DNA of 5,675 nucleotides from Massilia sp. (GTDB lineage Bacteria; Pseudomonadota; Gammaproteobacteria; Burkholderiales; Burkholderiaceae_D): positions 1 through 5,675 of the forward strand of contig JAQGNM010000372.1 of assembly GCA_028291845.1 (NCBI GenBank). The letters run 5' to 3'. The notes beneath the pieces were generated by a model. The model was given only the letters and a program-made list of their open reading frames with translations. It had not been told where the DNA came from and did no database searches. Below are positions 1 to 5,675 of this stretch, piece after piece. The translations under genes were made by a program, and so were the position numbers. Each line of letters begins with the position of its first letter. Within the stretch, counting starts at the first letter, position 1.

Positions 1-769
1 CGCCGTCGGACGACAGGGCGATGCTGTCGGCGGCGAACAGCACCTTGCGTCCGTCCGGATAGCGCAGCGGTTTGCCGTCGGTGTTCACCACCACGCCTGG
101 TTCGGGCTGGGTCGAAGGATGGCCATCGAGCACCCGGCGCGCCCTGCTGCTCGCCAGGTCGACCACCACCAGGGCGCCGCGCTGGCCGGAATCGGTGAGA
201 TAGGCATACCTGCCGTCCTTCGAGAAGCGCACGTCGTTCATGTAGGAGCCGGGGATGGCGACATCCTGGCCGAACCGGATCACCTGGGTCACGCGGTCGG
301 TCGCCAGATCGACGCGCACCAGCTTCGGTCCCTCGGCTACGAGGCCATCCACGGCCGGCGCGGCGGCGTCGACCACCCATACGCTGCCACGGCCGTCGGC
401 CACCACGCTTTGCACGCAGACCCAGTGATCGGATGGACTGAGTTCATCGCGCAGTACGTTGCGCCAGGCATTCCATTGCTCGTCGGGATACGGCCGCAAG
501 CTGCCGTCCTTCATGACCTCGGCGACCGAGACGGGCGAATCTTCCGTCCAGCGTGGAAAATTGACGAAGATACGGCCGCGTTCGCTGACGGTCACGCCGG
601 TGACCTGGTGTTCGAACTGGGCCACCTGCTGCAGCGCCGCAGCAGCCAGGCGATGCTCCGGCTGGGCCGTATTTGCCCCTCCGGCCGCCTGGGTTTGTGC
701 GGGCGCGGTCCCCGACGACAAGCCGGCGCCGGCAAAGACAAGTGTGAGAAACATCGGTGTGATTCGCAT
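1..769 (-). CDS. Major royal jelly/yellow family exported protein (3' end off window)
   Basis: The minus-strand frame is open from an ATG at 769 to the window edge, giving 256 residues without a stop. The protein begins with a Sec-type signal peptide: a basic start (MRITP), a hydrophobic core at residues 6-18 and a likely cleavage site near A-P-A|Q around residue 24, so it is probably periplasmic or secreted. No lipobox cysteine is seen. The mature part has the beta-propeller style of the major royal jelly/yellow family: GRIFVNFPRW at 65-74, a YPDEQWNAW segment at 94-102, DGRGSVWVVD at 125-134, and YMNDVRFSKDGRYAYLTDSG at 176-195 followed by ALVVVDL. Family members are usually about 350-400 residues, so roughly the last third is missing. 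An AAGGAAG Shine-Dalgarno sits just before the ATG. The biochemical role of bacterial members is poorly known. A broader SMP-30/gluconolactonase-like propeller is the alternative, but the FPRW and WxVD segments favour the royal jelly family. Confidence 0.85.
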   Translation of the reverse strand, partial: MRITPMFLTLVFAGAGLSSGTAPAQTQAAGGANTAQPEHRLAAAALQQVAQFEHQVTGVTVSERGRIFVNFPRWTEDSPVSVAEVMKDGSLRPYPDEQWNAWRNVLRDELSPSDHWVCVQSVVADGRGSVWVVDAAAPAVDGLVAEGPKLVRVDLATDRVTQVIRFGQDVAIPGSYMNDVRFSKDGRYAYLTDSGQRGALVVVDLASSRARRVLDGHPSTQPEPGVVVNTDGKPLRYPDGRKVLFAADSIALSSDG

Positions 770-773
770 GACG

Positions 774-780
774 CTTCCTT
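774..780 (-). promoter_or_regulatory. Ribosome binding site of the royal jelly family gene
   Basis: The minus strand reads AAGGAAG, four bases before the ATG at 769 (six bases counted from the AGGA core). It supports this ATG over the in-frame ATG five codons later, and the signal peptide is complete only from the first one. Confidence 0.7.
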
Positions 781-790
781 TCTGAAAACA

Positions 791-804
791 GCGGCTTGCG
801 CCGC
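791..804 (-). terminator. Small GCAA-loop hairpin followed by a T-rich stretch, weak terminator candidate
   Basis: The minus strand reads GCGGC-GCAA-GCCGC, a perfect 5-bp GC stem closing a GNRA-type tetraloop, then TGTTTTC. It could be a weak terminator for transcription coming from the NmrA-like gene, or a 5' leader hairpin of the royal jelly family gene, whose ribosome binding site follows 10 bases later. The stem is short and the T-tract is interrupted. Confidence 0.25.
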
Positions 805-881
805 ATGGGCCCCGTTCCGGTACCGCACCTGCGCCGTACAGGCAGGCGAAGGTTCCCGGACCTGGGCGAATAGCCGAAGTT

Positions 882-919
882 GATTTTGCCGGCAGCGTCC
901 CAGTGCGCCCGACAAAATC
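882..919. repeat. Imperfect inverted repeat between the NmrA-like and royal jelly family genes
   Basis: The arms are GATTTTGCCGG (882-892) and CCGACAAAATC (909-919). Ten of 11 positions pair perfectly and the other is a possible G-U pair in RNA, with a 16-base spacer. The A/T-rich outer arms stand out in this high-GC sequence. It could be a regulator operator for the royal jelly family gene or an RNA hairpin ending the upstream transcript. No T-run directly follows it on the minus strand, so a classic rho-independent terminator is not supported. Confidence 0.45.
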
Positions 920-991
920 CCCGCGGCCGCTTTCATCGTCTTTCCGTCAAGCCCGCCCCTACGCGATGTGTGTATCCCCTGCCAGGCACCC

Positions 992-1844
992 TTACGCCGT
1001 ACCGGGAGCCGTTTTGACGCGGGCGGCCCACTCGCGCATCGAGCGCGGCGGGCGGCCCAGGATCTGCTCGACGCCGCTTGCAAGCGTGGCGGCGTAGCCC
1101 TGCCGGATCAGCGCGTTCAGTTCCAGGAACGCATCGACCAGCCAGGCCGGCATGCCGGTCTTTTCCATCGCCTCGCGCGCCGCCTGTTCGGTGACGTCGA
1201 CATAGGTATAGCGGTGGCCCAGCACCGAGCCGAGCACGGCGAGCACCTCGGCCGTCGACAGCAGTTCCGGCCCGGTCAGCTCGATGACGCGGCCGGCGCA
1301 ACTACCGGTGCACAGCACCCTGGCCGCCGCTTCGCCGACGTCGGCCGGGTCGACCCAGGCCGCCTTGCCGTCGCCATTGGGCAGGTAGACCTGGCTGTCC
1401 TGGTGCGGATCGACGCCGTAGTACCTGACGAAGTTGTCCATGAAAAAAGTTGGACGCAGCATCGTCCAGCCGATGCCGCCGGCGCGGATTTCGCGCTCGG
1501 CGGCGGCATGCTGGCGGCCCAGGATGATGCCGGGCTCGGCATCGGCGCCCATCACCGACACGCGCACGATGTGCCGCACGCCCGCCCGTCGGGCCGCCGC
1601 GATGGCCTGCAGGATGTAGCCGACCTGCCGCTCGCTGTTCGGTGTGAGCAGGAACAGCCGGTCCACGCCTTGCAAGGCCGGCAGATAGCTGAGGCTGATC
1701 CCAGTCGAAGGCGACGCTGGGGATGCCCTGCGCCTGCAAGGCGGCCGGGTCGCGCGCCGCCACCTTGAATGCGGCATTCGCCGCGCGCAGCGCAGTCACC
1801 GTCGCCCGCCCGATGCTGCCGCTTGCGCCTGTCAACAGAATCAT
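992..1844 (-). pseudogene. NmrA-like NAD(P)-binding protein, frameshifted
   Basis: The coding sequence starts at the ATG at 1844, five bases after a strong AAGGAGG; this is a better start than the in-frame GTG at 1859. The first frame encodes MILLTGASGSIGRATV, with a Rossmann GxxGxxG at residues 6-12, and is family-like up to FDWDQP around residue 51. The family match then switches to the next frame near 1690-1697 and continues as SYLPALQGVDRLFLLTPNS, RVSVMGADAEPG, WTMLRPTFFMDNF and DPADVGEAAARVL to the TAA at 992. The span is 853 bases, not a multiple of three, so one base is extra or two are missing. Unshifted, the product would be about 283-284 residues, normal for NmrA-like atypical short-chain dehydrogenase relatives. 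These bind NAD(P)H as redox sensors or quinone-type reductases; the substrate here is unknown. Read as is, the first frame gives about 180 residues, mostly out of frame, ending at 1302. It follows paoC by 44 bases and may share its transcript. Confidence 0.85.
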
Positions 1845-1849
1845 GCGGT

Positions 1850-1856
1850 CCTCCTT
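1850..1856 (-). promoter_or_regulatory. Strong Shine-Dalgarno of the NmrA-like gene
   Basis: The minus strand reads AAGGAGG, followed by five bases and then ATG at 1844. It is the best ribosome binding site in the window and fixes the start of the broken gene. Its survival suggests that the frameshift is recent or is a sequence error. Confidence 0.8.
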
Positions 1857-1873
1857 CACAATTTCCTGATAAT

Positions 1874-1890
1874 GAGCGGCAGGCCCGCTC
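1874..1890 (-). repeat. Hairpin at the paoC stop codon
   Basis: The minus strand reads GAGCGG-GCCTG-CCGCTC, a perfect 6-bp stem with a 5-base loop that overlaps the paoC TGA. It is followed by ATTATCAGG and not a T-run, so it is more likely an intercistronic RNA structure than a terminator. It lies 18 bases before the Shine-Dalgarno of the NmrA-like gene. Confidence 0.4.
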
Positions 1891-4137
1891 AGGCTTGCGC
1901 CTGGCCGAGCAGCTTGTCCACCGTCACCGGCAACGAGCGCACCCGCTGGCCGGTGGCGTGGTGGATCGCGTTGACCACAGCTGCCGCCGTGCCGACCACG
2001 CCGATTTCGCCGACGCCCTTGACGCCCAGAGGCGACACTTCGGTGTCGGGCTCATCGACGAAGATCACTTCGATCTGCGGGATGTCCGCATTCACCGGAA
2101 TGTGGTAATCGGCAAAGTTGTGGGTCATGAAGCGGCCGAGCCGGTGATCCATCACCGCTTCTTCGTGCAATGCCATGCCGATCGCCATGACTGCTCCGCC
2201 GATAACCTGGCTGCGCGCCGTCTTGGGGTTGATGATGCGGCCGGCCGCCACCGCGATCACCACGCGCGTCACGCGCACGATCGGCAGTTCGTCGTCGATC
2301 TTCACCTCGGCGAACACCGCGCTGTGCGTGTATTTCGCTTTCAGCACCTTGTCGGCCACGCCGCTCAGGTCCGGCTTGGCGACCTGTTCGGCTTCGATGC
2401 AATCCTTGCCGCTGGCACGCACCAGGTTGGCAAGCGACACCCGCTGTGCCGGCTGGCTTCTGACCATCATGTGGCCGTCGTCAAATTCCACCTCCTCGAA
2501 CGAGGCATCGGCGATCGGGCTCGGCGTCATCTTGCCGGCGATGTGGTGCAGCTGCGCAGCGAGCGTGCGGCACGCCTGGTGCACCGCGGCGCCGGCCGAG
2601 GCGGCGCCCCACGAGCCTCCCTCGACCGGCGCCTCGGGCAGCGCGCTGTCGCCGAGCTGCACCCGAATGCGCTCGAGCGGCACGCCCAGGGTATCGCCCG
2701 CCACCTGCGCCATGACGGTGGCGGTCCCGGTGCCGATGTCGGTCATCGCGCACGCCACCTCCAGGGCGCCGTCGGCGGCGAGGCGAACCCGCGCGGCGGT
2801 CTTTTCGAACGGCGCCTCCCCCACGCCGGTCGCCATGCCCCAGCCCACCAACTCGCGGCCTTCGTGCATCGAGCGCGGCGCCGGCAGGCGCGCGGCCCAG
2901 CCGAACCGTTCGGCACCCGCCTGCAGCGCCTCGCGCAGCGCCTTGGACGTGTACGGGCGACCGTACATCGCATCCTTGTCGGTGTAGTTCACGAGGCGCA
3001 GTGCCAGCGGGTCGACGCCGCTGGCGTATGCCAGCTCATCCATCGCGATTTCAAACAGGTTCACGCCGGTCGCCGCGCCCGGCGCGCGCATGTCGCCGGG
3101 GGTGCAGGTATCGACCGGCGCCAGCGTGTAGCTGCCGCTGGCATTCGGGCACTTGTAATGGGTCAGGCCCCAGTTGGCGACGATTTGCGTGTAACGTTCG
3201 AAGCGCGAGCTGGTGTGCGTGGCAGTGTTGATGATCGCGTTCAGGCTGCCGTCGCTGCCGGCGCCCAGCGCCACCGTCAGCAGCGCCGGCGGCCGGTACA
3301 CGTGCGTGAACATCTGCTGGCGCGTCATCCCCACCCGCACCGGCCGCTGCAGCATGATGGCCGCGAGCGCGGCCAGGAACACGTGGTATTGCGGGCGCAG
3401 CCCGGAACCGAAGGCGCCGCCGACGAACTCGCTGCGCACCCTGACGTGGTCCTCCTTCAAGCCGAATACCTTGGCCAGGTAGGATTGCACGTTCTGCGTG
3501 CCTTGCGTCTTGTCGTAGACGGTCAGGCGGTCGCCCGGCTCCCAGATCGCGGTTGCCGCATGCATCTCCATCGGGTTGTGGTGCTGTGCGCCGTGGCGAT
3601 AGGTGGCGCTGTGGCGCACCGGCGATCGCTTGATGGCCTGGTCGGGTTCGCCGCGGCTGTGCGGCGCGAGCACCTTGTTGCGCAGCGATTTCGGCTTGAA
3701 TTGCTCCGCCAGCGCGCGTTCGAAGTCGGTGTTGTGGGTGGCGCGCTCGTAGCTGAACCCGATCAGGCTGGCGCCATCGCGCGCGGCCTCCAGCGTCTGC
3801 GCCACCACCAGCGCCAGCGGCTGGCCGCTGAACAATATCTTGTCATCGAACAGGGGGCGAAACGGCGACCCGGACGCCGCCTGCTCATCCTTGTAGCTGC
3901 GGTCGAGCCACGGCAGGTGACGCCGGTTGCGGTGGCTGATCACCGCGACCACGCCGGACACGGCGCGGGCCGCCGCCTCTTCGATTCCAGTGACGCGCCC
4001 GCGCGCGATCGGACTCGAGACGATCCAGCCGTACAGCAGCCCGGGTGGGAAATGTTCGGCAGCATAGCGGGCGCTGCCGGTGACCTTGGCCTCGCCGTCG
4101 AAGCGGTTCACCGGGTCGCCGATACGGGGGGTGGTGT

Positions 4138-4141
<4 letters not shown>
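1889..4141 (-). CDS. paoC: Aldehyde oxidoreductase molybdopterin-binding catalytic subunit (PaoC/YagR type)
   Basis: The 750-residue protein is complete, close to E. coli PaoC (about 730). It is the large subunit of a xanthine-oxidase-family enzyme that hydroxylates aldehydes to carboxylic acids at a Mo centre, taking oxygen from water. In order it shows an N-terminal a/b hammerhead-like domain (about 10-140, with DGEAKVTGSARYAAE at 15-29), NPMEMHAATAIW (189-200), TQGTQNVQ (212-219), the cofactor-binding GGAFGSGLRPQ (241-251), RAPGAATG (352-359), EGGSWGAASAG (507-517) and a glycine-rich GGAVMAIGMALHEE (648-661). The family's catalytic glutamate is seen in KGVGEIG as Glu712. No signal peptide is present; in E. 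coli the folded complex is exported on the small subunit's Tat signal. The ATG at 4141 overlaps the stop of the FAD subunit gene as ATGA, with GGAG five bases upstream. E. coli PaoC uses the molybdopterin cytosine dinucleotide form; the same is likely here but not shown. The aldehyde substrate is unknown. Confidence 0.95.
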
Positions 4142-5207
<1,066 letters not shown>

Positions 5208-5211
<4 letters not shown>

Positions 5212-5675
5212 GCGTCCGGGCCCGGCTGCAGGCGCAGCACGTCCATCACCGCGTCCGTAATGTTGGGATAAGCGCCGCAGCGGCACAGGTTGCCGCTCAT
5301 GTATTCGCGTACTTCGTCGCGCGTGAACGGGACGCCTTCGGCAATCAGGGCCGTGGCCGAGCACACCTGCCCCGGTGTGCAATAGCCGCACTGGAAGGCG
5401 TCGTGCTCGATGAAGGCACGCTGCAGCGCGCCCGCCTGACCGTCGGCGGCCAGCCCTTCGATGGTGGTGACGCGGACGCCGTCGGCGGTCACGGCCAGCT
5501 TCAGGCAGCTGTTGATCGGCTTGCCGTCGACGAGTACCGTGCAGGCCCCGCACTGGCCATGGTCGCAACCCTTCTTGGTGCCGGTCAGCTGCAGTTGTTC
5601 GCGCAGCAGGTCGAGCAGCGTGACATAGGGCGCGACCAGCAGGGACACCGCGGCGCCGTTGACCTCGAGCGTGAC
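5208..5675 (-). CDS. paoA: Aldehyde oxidoreductase [2Fe-2S] subunit (PaoA/YagT type, 5' end off window)
   Basis: The frame is open to the window edge and ends with TGA at 5208, leaving 155 residues. It is the electron-transfer subunit linking the Mo centre to FAD. The N-terminal plant-type ferredoxin domain has cysteines 37, 42, 45 and 57 of the visible part (GCDHGQCGACTVLVDG, then NSC). The C-terminal four-helix [2Fe-2S] domain has cysteines 96, 99, 131 and 133 (FQCGYCTPGQ and NLCRCGAYPNI). All eight ligands of the family are therefore present. The visible start, VTLEVNG, is the first beta strand of the ferredoxin fold. An in-frame GTG at 5648 would cut into that strand, so the true start lies upstream of the window. 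E. coli PaoA carries a Tat export signal before this point; whether one exists here cannot be seen. The stop overlaps the FAD subunit start by four bases. Confidence 0.95.

Larger units (their letters stand above)
770..991. other. Intergenic region with inverted repeats, no clear promoter
   Basis: This 222-base gene-free stretch separates the stop of the NmrA-like gene from the start of the royal jelly family gene; both are on the minus strand. It holds an imperfect inverted repeat (882-919) and a small hairpin (791-804). On the minus strand a TTGACG hexamer lies near 944-949, but no acceptable -10 box follows at 16-18 bases. A TATTCG near 868-873 has no matching -35. A promoter for the royal jelly family gene is expected here but cannot be placed by eye. 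Confidence 0.6.

Noticed and set aside
119..883. Plus-strand open reading frame of 254 codons
   Set aside because: It is antisense to the royal jelly family gene, whose minus-strand frame has a signal peptide, family motifs and a ribosome binding site. The plus-strand product has none of these.
592..1083. Minus-strand open reading frame crossing the 770-991 gap
   Set aside because: It overlaps both the royal jelly family gene and the NmrA-like gene in other frames, and its product is not family-like. An internal ATG near 937 has no good ribosome binding site.
1691..1700. Programmed ribosomal frameshifting as an explanation for the NmrA-like gene break
   Set aside because: No slippery run, stop codon at the shift site or strong downstream stimulator is evident, and the family is not known to use frameshifting.
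1037..2882. A 15-base identical string (GCATCGAGCGCGGCG) near 1037 and near 2868
   Set aside because: Both copies encode a Pro-Arg-Ser-Met stretch in unrelated genes, in a GC-rich background. There is no mobile-element context, so chance is sufficient.
5212..5568. Upstream extension of the FAD subunit frame, adding about 119 residues
   Set aside because: The extension reads antigen-like Arg-rich sequence out of frame with the true [2Fe-2S] subunit gene. The ATG at 5211 starts exactly at the conserved MNRFDYRRA beginning of the flavin subunit.

Overview
This is a high-GC bacterial window in which every credible gene lies on the minus strand. Base composition (about two-thirds G+C by eye), strong third-position GC bias and the gene families present suggest a proteobacterium. 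A betaproteobacterium of the Massilia/Oxalobacteraceae kind is my best guess, but this is inference from style and not a proven placement.

Read in the direction of transcription (high to low coordinates), the window opens inside a three-gene operon for a molybdenum-dependent aldehyde oxidoreductase of the E. coli PaoABC (YagTSR) type. It comprises the [2Fe-2S] subunit (5' end off the window, 5208-5675), the FAD subunit carrying the extra cysteine cluster typical of this type (4138-5211), and the molybdopterin-binding catalytic subunit (1889-4141). Both gene junctions are 4-base ATGA stop/start overlaps, so the three subunits are probably translationally coupled. Together they would pass electrons from aldehyde oxidation at the Mo centre through two [2Fe-2S] clusters to FAD.

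Forty-four bases after the catalytic subunit, on the same strand, is an NmrA-like NAD(P)-binding protein (992-1844) with a strong ribosome binding site. Its reading frame is broken by a single frameshift near 1690-1697, with the rest of the protein intact in the second frame. It is a recent pseudogene or a sequence error. The cofactor-maturation gene paoD, which follows paoC in E. coli, is not seen here.

A 222-base gene-free stretch (770-991) holds an imperfect inverted repeat and a small hairpin but no convincing promoter. After it, the window ends inside an exported protein of the major royal jelly/yellow family (1-769), whose 3' end is off the window.

The most unusual detail is a 16-bp direct repeat with a 17-bp period across the paoB/paoC junction. 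It duplicates the Shine-Dalgarno and ATG of paoC, and loss of one copy would fuse the two subunits in frame. I see no RNA gene, CRISPR array, insertion sequence or phage-like gene. Apart from the frameshift, the junction repeat and the royal-jelly-family gene, this looks like ordinary metabolic chromosome, and I do not see a new biological system here.
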